A stretch of 64,000 nt of DNA. It comes from Laetiporus sulphureus 93-53. Taxonomy: Eukaryota > Basidiomycota > Agaricomycetes > Polyporales > Laetiporaceae. Below are positions 1 to 11,450 of this stretch, piece after piece. Where the stretch lies: positions 100,320-164,319 of the forward strand of contig NW_024468569.1 of the NCBI RefSeq assembly GCF_001632365.1, read 5' to 3'. Made by a program: the position numbers and the translations under genes. The notes beneath the pieces were generated by a model, which saw only the letters and a list, made by a program, of their open reading frames with translations, was not told where the DNA came from and ran no database searches. Every line of letters starts with the position of its first letter. Position 1 is the first letter of the stretch.

Positions 1-1201
1 GTGTGGCCCCCGCTGCAGTACGAATTGGGAAATCGATCGGTCCTATTAGCAGGCATCACGCAACATTCGTGGGCAGCCATTGAAATTCTATGGGAATATA
101 TTAGTGCAGTTATAGTAACGCCCGGCAACCATCCATTCAAAGTCGCATGCATCAGCGGTGAACTGTTCATGATCAACCTCTTCCAGTAGTTGTCCAGCTT
201 GGCGAATTGTGATTTATTCAACTGAAAGTGGCCTCGTCAGCTCAGAGGCGGTGGGTGATCGTCGCTGGCGCCGCCAATGCTTTCGACCAAACGCAAGGCC
301 TGCAACCAAAATCCGCCATATCCTACCCCAACTGAAACCAACCTCGGGAGCTGCCATTCTTCACCATCGCCATTTTCGCTTCCGAATCGATAATCCAGTC
401 GGTTGCTAATTCTAAGCCTTGCAACTCCAAGCAATCGAGGAAACCTATCTCCAACAGCATAGCTTGATAATGTATTCCGGTTCATCATTGGCCAGTCAAA
501 AGAGTGAAAGTGCAGTCGCTCCGTGTGTAAGCCTTGCACAGCCTCCATACCTGCTGTCTCGATTAAGGTGATCCTCTCCCTCTGTTTGTAGTAATTAAGG
601 GCGAGTTGCGAGCATTTGAAAATCAAAGACTACGTGCTCGAGCGACGGAAGTCTTCCCGATGATAGATAGCACGAGGTAGACCGTTGTCCATAGTTCCGA
701 CGACGTGCTACACTGAGACCTCACTCCACGTTGTACTGACGGCAGACATAGTAAGCAGGAGTCTGGCGCGTTCCCAAGAATCCGTCGCAGGATGAGATGA
801 ATGCATTTCCCAAAGCTCTGCGGCAGCATGCTATCGGTGATGGGAGCATGTTTGGAGAGGACGTCTCATTGAGCAGTAGTAAGCTGACCAATGGGTGCAC
901 TGTGCAGTGAAGGATATTCACATACTCGACTTCCATGGTCCGCATCAAGCTTGCCTTTCAATGAGGCCATTTCATTCAGCACGCTGGCGCAGCTTTTGGG
1001 TGAATCAAAGACAGAATGCGATCAAAGAAGGAAATTATTTGACACCAACGAAGTTCATAGACATCCATCGACCCTGAAGTATTTGCGGCTCAGCGCTACG
1101 ACCAACTCAGGCTAGAACGATTCCTCTTCGGCATGCAGTAGCTTGATTAGACATCGACGATGCACAACAATGAAATGTCACGCTACGCTTGAGAATCAGG
1201 C
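1..1201. other. No supported gene (left edge)
   Basis: I see only short overlapping ORFs in several frames, with no recognisable domain and no chain of exons with consistent splice sites. It may hold the end of a gene lying outside the window or plain intergenic DNA. Confidence 0.5.
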
Positions 1202-1206
1202 AAAAA
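1202..1206 (-). terminator. Pol III oligo-T terminator of the tRNA
   Basis: On the minus strand a run of five T follows the tRNA discriminator base by two nucleotides, the usual RNA polymerase III stop. Confidence 0.8.
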
Positions 1207-1208
1207 CA

Positions 1209-1290
1209 TGGACATGTCCGGGATCGAACCGGACCCCTCTCGCAAACACAGGTGCTAAGCGAGCGTGATAACCAACTACACCACATGCCC
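1209..1290 (-). tRNA. tRNA-Ala (anticodon AGC) with an 8-nt intron
   Basis: The minus strand folds as a full cloverleaf. The acceptor stem GGGCATG pairs with CATGTCC, the T arm is TCCGG-TTCGATC-CCGGA, the anticodon stem is CTCGC/GCGAG and the discriminator base is A. The third acceptor pair is G3:U70, the classic alanine identity element. The anticodon is AGC in the loop TTAGCA, followed by an 8-nt insert (CCTGTGTT) between positions 37 and 38, where nuclear tRNA introns lie. The T-arm sequence GGTTCGATCC is a good B box. CCA is not encoded, as expected for a eukaryotic nuclear tRNA. Confidence 0.95.
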
Positions 1291-2177
1291 GTCATTGTGG
1301 AGCGAATTTATATATACATCACTGACAATTTTGATATCTAAGTCACGAATCACACATGTACCTAGGGCATCAGACCTAAATTTCCGGCATCTACGGCGCC
1401 GATTTGGGCGCTGCCGCCATTTTGCGGCCTGTGTCACACGTCGGCGGTCAGCCCCACCGCGGCGCAGGATTGGCTGCAGAACGTCACAGATCACACTCGA
1501 CGCCGTCTTGCATCGGCGTGCCTAAGTAACCGTGGCGGAAGTCGGATAATGACCTCGGACATTGATATTGGAATCTCGACGGCAGGCACAGATAGTACAT
1601 TTTGACGGCGGTAAACAACATGCTTTTAGTCCAAACTTCCGGTCAATACTTGAATTGTAGCCACAGTCAAAGTCCAACGCTCGAACGAGTTGCACGAGTG
1701 CTTCAACCTACAAGGCTACATCGGACCTTCAGTCAGGTTTCCAGGTACAGAAAACGCACAAATGGGCCTGACCAATGGGATCAAGCAGCCCCCACGGAAG
1801 CAACCACCGTCCATAGCCGTGTATTCACACCCTTTGCCCTCGGAAAATGGAGTTTCGGACAAGACGCCCGGACATGGAGATGCATGAGTGTCCGATGCCT
1901 TGGAGGGTTAGACGATGTATAAGAACTGCGGGGGGGTAAGCTCCATCCAACATCACGGGCGAACCCTAGTTCCGTAACGCGCACCGACCACAGCTCATCC
2001 TCGTGCATCATCCTCGTGCGTTACACACAAACGTATACAGCGCTCTGCACTGCATATATTGCTATCTGGAAGAAAATCGTCCGTATCATTCCACCACAAC
2101 TGTTAAGATCTCGTACTCACTCGCATCCTCTCTAGTCATTCTCCAGTCGATCGCACTGTTCATTAACTTTTGCCGAG
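1291..2177. other. Intergenic, with a GC-rich dispersed repeat
   Basis: No gene is supported. About 1410-1490 resembles a stretch near 47395-47485 (shared core TTTGCGGCCT.TGTCAC.C.TCGGC.GTCA). The rest is the upstream region of the next gene. Confidence 0.45.
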
Positions 2178-3125
2178 ATGTCCACTGCAGAGTTGTCACA
2201 TTCAGTCTCGACTCCGGTGCCACTGCTCTCGCCGTCCATATCGTTCTACCCTTCGGGCCCACTAGTGCAGTTCCCCCCTCCGTTGCCCTCGCATCGCCTT
2301 CCATTGCGGGAGCGCTGCGGCTTCACGCAGAGTCTGAAGATCCAGACCAACTTCTCGCGCCAGCCGCGCTGTTCGCCCTGGTCACCTAAGGGCCACATCC
2401 AGCCTCATCGTAACAATGTTCCACGCAGGCGCAGGGTGAAAGCCAAGCACGTCGTGCTGAAGGACGATGACAGCCCTGTCGTCGAGGCTGAGCCTGTGGA
2501 CCTTCCCTTGCCCGCAGGCGCGTACGACATTCCAGCCAGAACCGAGCAGAGGCATCTACAGGAGGTCATTCCAGGCCTCTTCCTAGCGTTCAAGCTATCG
2601 GATGAGGCCGAGGATGATGAGCATATGCGCAAGGAAGGATACACCCACATCATCGACATATGCTATGCACTTCCCGGCTGTGATGGCGGAGTTATCAAGC
2701 AGATGCATGAAGACCGTGTTCATCGTCTCCGCCTGACGTTGCCCGAATTGTCACGCCCCTCTTCCCAGAGTTCAGAGCGAGCGGGACTCGCTCTGAGCGA
2801 CGCGCAGCTCCGCACGGCCCGCGACATGCTTGCACAGACACTCCCCTGGCGCAATGCAGTCGACGCCCCTGGCGAACTTTATGCAGCACCATCCGGCCCC
2901 CGTGTCCTCATTTCTACTCCTGCGCACAGGCCGACAGACGCCATGGCGGTAGTGGGCTGCTACCTCTCCTTCGCGTCGGGCAAGAGTGTGGAGACGTCCT
3001 TGCGATTCATCGACGATGAGCAGGACTTCCTTAGCATCTGGAAGGGAGAAGTCTCGGGTGATGAGGAAGCGCGAGTGGAGCATATTGCGCGCCTTTCGTC
3101 CTGGCTGTCGAATGTGAGACGGTGA
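2178..3125 (+). CDS. Dual-specificity-phosphatase-like protein, probably catalytically dead
   Basis: Single-exon ORF of 315 residues. The first ~115 residues are low-complexity and rich in Pro, Ser and Arg. The domain starts near residue 130 with VIPGLFLAFKLSD and continues with EGYTHIIDIC, the usual opening of the DSP fold, in which a surface strand and the general-acid region precede the P-loop. At the expected P-loop (near residue 245) the sequence is VLISTPAHRPTDAMAVV. The rest of that helix fits the family (TDAMAVVGCYLSF) and the following IDDEQDFLSIWKGEV matches the C-terminal helices of fungal DSPs. The HCxxGxxR signature is absent: Cys is Thr and the catalytic Arg is missing. I infer a pseudophosphatase that may bind phosphoproteins. 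The start is the first ATG with upstream stops. It could be a divergent family member of other function. Confidence 0.75.
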   Translation: MSTAELSHSVSTPVPLLSPSISFYPSGPLVQFPPPLPSHRLPLRERCGFTQSLKIQTNFSRQPRCSPWSPKGHIQPHRNNVPRRRRVKAKHVVLKDDDSPVVEAEPVDLPLPAGAYDIPARTEQRHLQEVIPGLFLAFKLSDEAEDDEHMRKEGYTHIIDICYALPGCDGGVIKQMHEDRVHRLRLTLPELSRPSSQSSERAGLALSDAQLRTARDMLAQTLPWRNAVDAPGELYAAPSGPRVLISTPAHRPTDAMAVVGCYLSFASGKSVETSLRFIDDEQDFLSIWKGEVSGDEEARVEHIARLSSWLSNVRR

Positions 3126-3705
3126 ACGGACACTGGTTGCAAGCGCCTGAAGTGCACGGAAGATATGGCATTGTATGATTATTGCGAATATAGCGACTTG
3201 TGTAACAGTTGTGTTGTTCCTCGGTATAATTTGTACAGTGATCGTTAATATGATACAAATGCAAGATATACCACGCGTGATATCTCAATTTCTCACCAGC
3301 ATGCTTCATGAGAGGCCGAGTGTACGGCTCTGCTGGATGATCTCATGTGATGTCAATTCACGACCAGAACGGAGAAATGCTAACCGCAATTCCTGTTGGA
3401 ATGTCAGCTGTGTTACCGTTGTGGGAGGCACAACATGCACTACCTCAGCACTGTGCTTATCAAACCTTGGATTGCAAGATATGTTTTGCAGTTTCTCCGC
3501 GTCTGCGCCATTCGTGAGGCGTTGTGGCGCATTCGACGTTGAAGGGGCCACAGCTATGAAGCGACACCGTCAATACACGCTGCATGCATCTGTAACCACT
3601 GCATACCAGATGGTTGAGAAACGTTCGCGAACTTCAAACCCTTCCGGTACGCTTTCAGCCGCAATTCCTGCACATCCAATTGGTACACGAATGCATAGAT
3701 CAGTT
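3126..3705. other. Intergenic region
   Basis: Between two convergent genes. The ORFs here overlap on both strands without domains or credible splice pattern, and I see no feature. Confidence 0.5.
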
Positions 3706-4541
3706 TTATTGGTCAACGATGGGTGGGGGGAGGCGATCAGGTGTTTGGGAAGCCATAGCCTCTAGAATCATGGTGGGACGCACCTCAAACGAGAAGGAAC
3801 TGAACTCAGGCTGGGCTGCAATGCTCTGGAAAACGCCTCCCAATGCATCCCCGGATATCCTGACAGGATGCCAAACTTGTACGTCCGGGATCCCGCTGCT
3901 GCTCGGCAGAGCAGATATTGAAACGTTTGCAGACGTCGCAGCACTTCCGGACGTCATACCAGAATCGCTCGACGACACGACCTCTGAATACGGTTCAAAG
4001 AGCGGCGGAAGCCCCATGGTTGCGCGGCGCGCAGGATCGGTTGGAACGGTCGGACATGGTGCTGGAGGCTTGCCTGTCGTCGTATAAGCTTTGATGTAGT
4101 CTGCTACGCGGCGTTCCTATGCACATTGCACAGCATGAAAAATGCCTCAAATGAGGTGTGAAGCAGACTACGGAGTAGCCACGCGTACCTCGAAGCTCTC
4201 CTCCTTTGGTCCTCGCATATTAGGAATGTTCATGTAAATTTCGCGAAACATCCGGGCCGAACTCATCGTGCGCAGAAGTTGCTATCGATGGAGTGAACGA
4301 TAGCTAGCCTGATATCCACGGCGATGACTGGCGAACAAGAGAAATCAACTCACGGGCCAATGTACAAAGCCACTTTCCGGTTCATCAAACTTACGTCCGC
4401 ATTTGGCAGGCCTTCAAGAACAGTCACATACTTCCAACAATTTTCCGCGTTCCATCGCGGTGGAAGATGTAATGAAAGCATTGGCGATGGTACATACATG
4501 ACAAAGGCTATACGGGAAAGCATGCGGCGATGACCATAAAC
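3706..4541 (-). CDS. Uncharacterised protein, C-terminal three exons
   Basis: Three exons on the minus strand join in phase 0: 4541-4395 (49 codons), 4281-4189 (31 codons) and 4116-3706 (136 codons plus stop). Donors are gtaagt and gtacgc; acceptors are cgatag and gcatag. The product is about 216 residues. It begins hydrophobic (IAFVMYVPSP), then has an amphipathic helical stretch with QLLRTMSSARMFREIYMN, then a Pro/Ser-rich tail. I recognise no family. The 5' end is unsettled: the first exon may begin after an acceptor at 4542, and the open stretch up to about 4900 (including VRTGFISFAAS) could be further upstream exons, or the Met at 4523 may be the start. It follows cdh1 closely in the same orientation. 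Confidence 0.5.
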
Positions 4542-4951
4542 CTTACAAGAAATCTAACAGGAAAACTCAACACATATCAATAGTAAGCATATAGCGAACA
4601 TGGAAAGATAACATGGCGTAGATGATGGACAATCCGGGTACACGACGAACAGCACCACAGTAAGCATCATGGATTCTAGGGATGGTAACTTCATGGCATG
4701 GGAGTAGAGAAAGTGGGGTTGAGCCTATGCGGCTGGGGACAATGCACAGAATGACCCTGCGATAAGTAGATGCAGCGAAAGATATGAAACCTGTACGGAC
4801 GCTCGTACCATGCCGGATGTACGCAGGACTATTGAGGATGTACCTTAACAAGTCCGTGGTGATCGATGCCGCGAGTGAGAGGAGACGTGATGATGAAGCA
4901 GCGTTGGAAGGCTTGAGATATGCAACGAATAAAGATAGAGAATCCGTTCGA

Positions 4952-6953
4952 TCATCGAATGAGCCGCCCGTAATCGAGCCGGCTCTCTCTTCGCGCTTCA
5001 TGATTGTCCCTCTTGGGAAATGCGTTCCAAAACCTCAGAGTCTCATCCCCTGCACCGGTCACGATCGTCTCTCCATCCGAGCTCATGGCAAGGTACAGCA
5101 CTCGGTGCGTGTGGCCCGTAAGCGAGGCAACCATATCCAGCGACGGATATTTCCAGATGCAGATCTGGTTCTGCGCGGTCGTCGACGAGAACCCGTGTGT
5201 GGACACCAATTCGTGCGATGTGAGAGACCAAGTGAGGTTGCAAACCTGAAATGAGCATCATATCAATGGATGTCCAGTAATTGACTACAACTGAGCGCAT
5301 CGGGCTCACCTGGCTTCCGGTATCCAATTGATTCAACATCGCCCCATTGGCCACGTTCCAAAACCGAATGTGCTTGTCTGCAGTCCCTCCTCCGGTCGCT
5401 AGCACGCCCGTTATATGCGGGTCCCAGGCAAGCGCCTTTACAGCTGCAGTATGCTCGTGAAACTTATACAACGGAATCTCACCCGCGTCTTCTCCTGTGC
5501 TGCTTGCACTTCCGCTGGTACTACCGGTCCTTCCCGAGGCACCCGGCCGAGCTCGTTTGGATCCCCTGAGGTCCCAAATACAGACCTTATTGTCATTCCC
5601 TCCGCTTGCTAGCAACGAAGGTTGTGGCCCGCCGTCTCCGCTCCACCGCAAGCCACAAACCTCCTGCCTGTGGCCCTGGCATCGTTTGAATGGTTTGCTT
5701 ATCGAATCACGGATATCGCGGTGATGGATCATCCGATCTCGCGAGCCGGAGGTAAGGACATGCGCGTTCCATGACAGCGCGCCTATTCGCTGGGTATGCG
5801 CTTGTTGATATGTGCGCTGAAGTTGAAGGGTATTTGCGTCGTATATTCTTAAGCGGCCAGCTAGCGTGCCGACAGCAAGTGTAGTACCCTGAGTGGAACG
5901 GTCAGATTATCGGACAGCAACAGACATTACAAAGCAAAACGAAATGCGTTTGCTGGTACGATATTATTGCCCATGAACCCACGAAACGGGCGTGCCTGCC
6001 ACGCTACGCGAGCACGCGAGAGCCTGCAGTCAAGATCTGACAGCCTCAAGCTTGCAAATGGTGAAGCAAGAGATAACATCGACTTGTACGCTTGCGCCCC
6101 ACAAAGTTATCAAGCATAATCAGGGATCGATGATACACACCTTTTGAACCCACGATACTGAACTGATTGTATCGCTCGAGTCTGACAAGTCACATAGTTT
6201 CGCCACTTGGGCTGTATGCGCTGTCCACAGATACACACACGACCCCAAACCCACCCCCAAGACGTTTGTACTCGACCAGTCCACGAGATTGAGATAGAAA
6301 TCGTCTGCAAGTTCTGGCGCGTCGAGCACCCGATACGGCGTCTTGCAGACGCTGCGAAGCTGCCGACGAGGACTTTCGAGCAATTGACGGCTCTGCGCGC
6401 GCACGGGGCTTATGGAGTATGCCTCGTCTGTGGGCGCATCCAGACGACGCGTCGGAGTGGCGGGACCAGATCGTGACGGTGAGTTGTAGCTGAACAGCCG
6501 CTTTCGAGTCGGTGTGGATGGTATTGGAGTACTTATTGACGACCGGCTAGGCGAGGAAGATCTCCCTGAAGAAGGAGGAGTGACCTCTGAGTGTAGGACG
6601 GATGTGAATACAGCATTCGCCTGTTCCTTGAGCGCGTCGGACTCCGTAGGTATGATTCTGTTCTTAGATGGCGTGGACGGCGCTACGCCGTCCATTAAGT
6701 GATAAGAGGTCCGCATGTCTCCTGCATCTCTTGAGGGAACGAAACGGTCGCCATAGTCTCGTCCGCGAGGCGACTGTGGCCTCGCTGCGGCTTCACTGGT
6801 GGATGGTCGCGAGTCAAGGGACGGTCTGGATCCCGATGGGAGACCAAATATCGGGTTTACGCGAGGTCGAATCCTGCGATGGCCCTCTTCGTCAGCTTCA
6901 TGGTGTGAAGCACGAAGCCGCTTCCCGAATGGCGAGTTCATTAGACCAGACAT
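4952..6953 (-). CDS. cdh1: Cdh1/Fizzy-related WD40 activator of the APC/C
   Basis: Substrate adaptor and activator of the anaphase-promoting complex, the ubiquitin ligase that destroys mitotic cyclins in late M and G1. Exons 6953-6141, 5888-5310 and 5245-4952 join in phase 0 to give 561 residues. The C-box DRFVPSR lies at residues 69-75 in a long basic, Ser/Thr-Pro-rich N-terminus with many likely CDK sites. The seven-bladed WD40 propeller runs from about residue 225 to 540, with [19 protein letters not shown] across the first intron as in Cdh1 orthologues, then [13 protein letters not shown] and [12 protein letters not shown]. The last two residues are Ile-Arg, the IR tail that docks on the TPR subunits. 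I chose the ATG at 6953 because the upstream Met at 7022 would add an atypical leader. C-box spacing and GTTLAVGT favour Cdh1 over Cdc20. It is divergent from spt7. Confidence 0.93.
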
Positions 6954-7429
6954 GATGGTCGCGTGTGTCGTGTTGATTCTGTCGGCTGTTGGGGGGAATA
7001 GGATGAATGAGGGTTGATACACAGCAAAGAATGGGTCTAAATCAGTCGAAACCTAGCATCGATGTGACAGAGAGAGTCGTGAAAGCAGAGACACGCAGCG
7101 CCGGTGGGTGAAGGTACGGAGAGAGCGCGGCAGCGTTTGTTGGCTGACTGGCCACGCCGCGACGCGTGTTACATAATCACTGTGGCGGCAAGTTGGATGG
7201 ACACTGAGAGACCAGCCCTTGAATTGAGGAACCAGAATTTCCTCCTGGGGCAGGTGTTCAGAGTGTCGTCAACATCAATTAATCCTGCATGCAACGTGCA
7301 AGAGTGTGGGACGGTGGAAACGACGGCAGAGAGCAGGCCACCATTCGGCATTGTGCGTCAAGTCCAATCGGAGCCCGAAATGACCCTTGTTAGCTACCGC
7401 CACCTGCGCGCGTATCCTATGGAGCGAGG
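6954..7429. promoter_or_regulatory. Bidirectional promoter between cdh1 and spt7
   Basis: The 476 bp between the two divergent start codons must hold both promoters. I see no clear TATA box on either side. No other gene is supported in it. Confidence 0.6.
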
Positions 7430-10400
7430 ATGAACGTGAGTGTGGCCGCTTGTGCCTGCCATCCATCTCAGGTTTTATCTCTGACCTGCTCATCGGTACA
7501 GAACCTCCTTAGGACTCTAACCTCAAGTCAAGTCAAAGCAGTCCAATCTCATACCGATCTCAAGTTACTGCTAAGCGCCGTCAAGGAGAGCCGCGTGAGT
7601 ACGCTTCATCCATGCTGTGGCTTGTCGATGTTAAGTCGCTATAGCGTCAATCGCACGATGCTGCCAAGCTTTCAGATGCATTTTACGACTCCCTGGAAGG
7701 TCTTCTACATGACCTCCGCATGGTGACCATGGTGCGCGGCCTCCCCATGCGCGTCCGAGGTGTGAACCAACTGACGTGATCTAGGACAACAGGGACGCGG
7801 AGGCGTTTCTGAAACCAGTGTCCAAGACTGACGTCCCGGACTACTATGACGGTAAGTACCCAATTTCGCCCTGCCCTACTTCGTTCGTTGAGATCAATTC
7901 AGTCATCGCGAACCCGATGGATCTCCAAACCATGCTCAGGAAAGTCAAGCAGAAGCAGTACAAGTCCAAGAAGGAGTTTAAAGACGACCTCGATCTCATA
8001 TGGTCCAATTGCTTCATGTACAATGCGACAGAGGTGCGTGGCCTGCCCGATTGTCATGATGTCGCCACCTGATACCTGTCTCCAGAATCATCCCCTGCGT
8101 ATGTGCGCCACACGGCTGAAAGCCAAGGCAGAGAAGTTGCTGCAGAACATCACGGACTGGAAGGAACGTGCCGATCCTGCCATACCAGCGGATATCTCGC
8201 TTCCTGGTCCTAGCCCGAAGACGAATGGCATGTCAATGAATGGTTTCGGACGATATCACTCACCCACTGTGATGAAGTCACCGAGTCCAGGGAAGGCAGT
8301 TCCTATACCTCCAGGAGCGAAGAGAGTCAATCGGGACGTGTCTTTCCCTGAATCTCCTGCAATAGTCCGCACACCTCGTGACATGGTGACCTTCGCGCAG
8401 CTGGATCGGCGGCTCGACGAGCTCCTTAATGCTCCTGCAACAGCGGAAGAAGTAAAGGCCGAACAAGACAGTTTGAAGGAACAATTGCTCGAATACATCG
8501 TAGCCCCTGCCGACGACCAAGAAGGGACGCAAGATATCTTTTTGGATGGCGATGTTGGCATGAAACGCAAGCTGTATGTATGTAGCAGTCGCAGCGCTGT
8601 GGCGTTGTTGACGCATGCAATTTCAGGAATGGCACTCTCGACAGCGGGCCTCGGAAACGGATGCGGATGCATTCTCCTTCGGAAAGGCACCTGGTCGAAC
8701 TATGGTGGGATGCAGTTCAGTCCGAACAATTGCTAGGTAACGGTCTACCTGTTCTGGCTTATCCCTCCTCGGAGAGGCCGATCAGCTCCACTCATGCCAA
8801 CGCTATCGACGATCCTCCACGGGAAGGACAGTCGATTCCCCTGCGTAAGAAGAGAAAGGCCGGACGCACAAAAAACACGCTATTACACCATATAAATAAC
8901 AACATCCGCACTCTGCGGAGGGTGCGGACTACACACGCGAAGTTCGCTGCTCTCAGCCAAAGTAATGAGGATGGAGCAGCGCCTGCCATGCCAGCCGAAC
9001 TTCCTTCGGATGATGTGGAAGACGTTCTTGATGAGCGGCCCTGGAGGCCTACGGGTACAGGCATAGAGGTCGGAGCAGAAAATGCTGACGATTGCCTGCA
9101 TTGGATGGACAGCAAGGTTCTGGAGCACGCAGGTTTCCAAGGTTGGTCATCCAAATATGCTACCGTTGATCACTTATTCCGTCATCGCAGGAACATCGAA
9201 AGTTGCTCTCGACGTGCTAGCTAGTGTAACATCCGAGTACCTCCTCAACGTAGGTCGGACAATCCGATTTTTATGCGATAAATACGCGCAGAAGATGACA
9301 CCGGAGGTGCGTGCGATGCTTCGTGGCAATCACAGACCCCTCAAAAGAAACAACAGGAAATCATTCTTCACACGTTGTTTGAGAGCGGGACCACGCGTAT
9401 ATACGAATTGGAACGCTATATCAAAGATGATGTCGTTCGATACGGCGGAAGGCTGGCTGAGCTTGAGAAGAAGCTCGCAAACGCCTATCGTGAAGCGGTA
9501 CGTGCGATTCTCATGGTTGCTATGGATTTGGATGAAGCTGACCTTCGATTGCCCAATAGACCAGCGAGGAAGCGTGGGATGATGAAGTCCTCTTCCATAA
9601 CGTCGACGACGAGGAAGAAGAAGGGCAATTTGTCATGTACATTTTGTCACGCTTTCATTCGCTTGCCAGTTCTGATTGAACATCGCAGGGGCAATTTTGC
9701 CGAATCATTTGGAGAGGATTTCCTCGGTCTTCGAGAACTTGGCATCGCAGCCGAGTTCGGCTTGCAGAGCCTCACAATTCCGAAGAAGTTGCTCAAGGGC
9801 AAAGGCAAGCAAGGCCTTGCTCAAGGACCCTCGGCGTACGTGCGGTTCAATCACATGCCCGTTCTGATGTGCTGACACTGCTGATTCAGCGCTAAGCCAT
9901 CCGAGCCTCCTCCCACGTTCCCTCCGCCTCCGCCTTTCGTGCCACTGGACTCTACTATGGTGGATCATCAGATCGGTCTTCTCAGGCCATTCTACCAAGA
10001 ACGCCTATCATCTCTGTCCGCCCCTCCTTCTGCCGCGCCTCGTGCGACTGGTTTGCACCCGCCAGACGTCCTGCTCCCACCCGATAGCGTGATTCATCCG
10101 ACCGCTATACCGCCATCGATACCCCCAAGTGCTGAAGGAGAAGTGATGCCCTTGGTCCTGCCTGATGATGCGCCTAGTGCTTCTCACACGAAGATCGGAC
10201 CGCTGGGCCAAATTATGAAGGGCGCCCCTTCGGCTGCCGCGGCGAAGAAGAAGCCCAAAGGGAAGGCACCTGCAGCCCCTACGACTATCTTTACCGGTCC
10301 TTCTGAAGGAGATGGCTTCCAAGGATTCATTGACGCCAGTCCTGTGATCGTCTCTGATGCACAGAAGAAGAGCAAGACTCCGACGTCCTCGTCTCCAAAG

Positions 10401-10457
10401 AAGAAAGCGGGGAAAGGCCCTGATAGCTTCCCACCTGTGGTGCTCGCCAGCGCTTGA
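7430..10457 (+). CDS. spt7: Spt7-like bromodomain subunit of SAGA
   Basis: Structural subunit of the SAGA histone acetyltransferase coactivator. Twelve exons: 7430-7435, 7502-7594, 7645-7731, 7785-7851, 7903-8033, 8086-8573, 8627-9141, 9191-9306, 9357-9497, 9560-9636, 9689-9835 and 9890-10457, totalling 2436 nt (811 residues) with all phases matching. The bromodomain is at residues ~63-150 ([17 protein letters not shown], then NPMDL, then [16 protein letters not shown] with the acetyl-lysine-binding Asn). The histone-fold region near 460-530 contains [20 protein letters not shown] and [18 protein letters not shown], diagnostic of Spt7 and of its pairing with Taf10. [18 protein letters not shown] follows, then a Pro-rich tail and Lys clusters. 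The first coding exon is only ATG-AAC. Several introns leave misleading open reading frames when read through. Confidence 0.93.
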
Positions 10458-11450
10458 GGGCTGTTCCTGTCTGCTCTTTCCTGCGCCTGCGCCATCGTTG
10501 GTATGCATGACTGTTATTGTATCATTATCTATGGGACTCTAGGTATACTCTGGAAAGTATCATTTATTTGTAGCGTTATTCTGGACTTGTATATTGTGAC
10601 CCCCTGCAGGTCTTTCAGCTAGGCTGGGTCTTTGCGATGACGTTGCCTGCTACTGTGAATGGTTACCCATGGGAGTCATGTCCAACGTGGTCGCTTATCG
10701 GACTTCCGTTCCACGCGCATTCCCGTGTAAAATTATTACGCAGGACTCTGCCTCGCGCGACTGAATTACGACTTCGGGCTCACACTATCTGCAAATGATT
10801 CAACGAACACATCGCAGCGTGACGGTGGTCCACTTTGCACGGCGCAGGTAATGTGAGCTTCACCTGCATATTTTCTCCAGTGTACTAAGCGCCTTCTCGG
10901 CCAGAAGCTGGAGCAATGTCCGTTATACCATAAGGAGAATGCCGCTCATATTGCGACCAGCTGGACATGTGAGCTGGATGCAAAAACAACACACTAGGTG
11001 GATTCTAAATTGGCATAGTAGTGGGTATTTTACCCATACTCAGTCAACCTCCTGATCTCAGTCGTTACGATCTTCTCAAGTTATCCGTGAGTGGCTTCTA
11101 TATCTTGCCCTTTGGTGCCTAAGCCTGCTTTTCAATGGAGCGTTTTTTTCGCATGCCGATCAATGGTTATGCCCGGCGGCAACGCACGCGACAGCACTGC
11201 GCAATCAATGCCGAGTGTGTTTATGGCCAATTGACGCAGGATCATGGTGACCGCAGACTTAGAGCTGGCCGTTACGGCATCAATACCATCTGTACAGTGT
11301 GATCCAGACACCCGCTTATCCACTTCTCAATGAAACTATTTACCTTATCATGGGATGATCCGCACGAAGCGCACTAGCATGGGAACTTTATAAGCGGCAG
11401 CTCCATTAGCATTGCGGTCCGCGGCTCGTCTTCAGGCGTCGTATCAAGCC
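10458..11450. other. Intergenic region
   Basis: About 1 kb between spt7 and the P450 gene. A sequence near 11391 (tttataagcgg), ~60 nt before the P450 ATG, could serve as a TATA element. I see no gene. Confidence 0.5.

Noticed and set aside
4567..5001. Minus-strand ORF of 144 residues overlapping the cdh1 3' end
   Set aside because: Its only upstream Met lies inside cdh1 coding sequence in another frame. Part may be an upstream exon of the 3.7-4.5 kb gene, but as a whole ORF it is mostly a shadow and 3' UTR.
4784..5254. Plus-strand ORF of 156 residues
   Set aside because: Antisense to the last exon of cdh1, with no domain; an overlap artefact.
6668..6955. Plus-strand ORFs opposite cdh1 exon 1
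   Set aside because: Antisense shadows of a conserved, clearly coding exon.
10458..11450. Possible small gene between spt7 and P450-1
   Set aside because: No ORF over 63 codons and no credible exon pairs.
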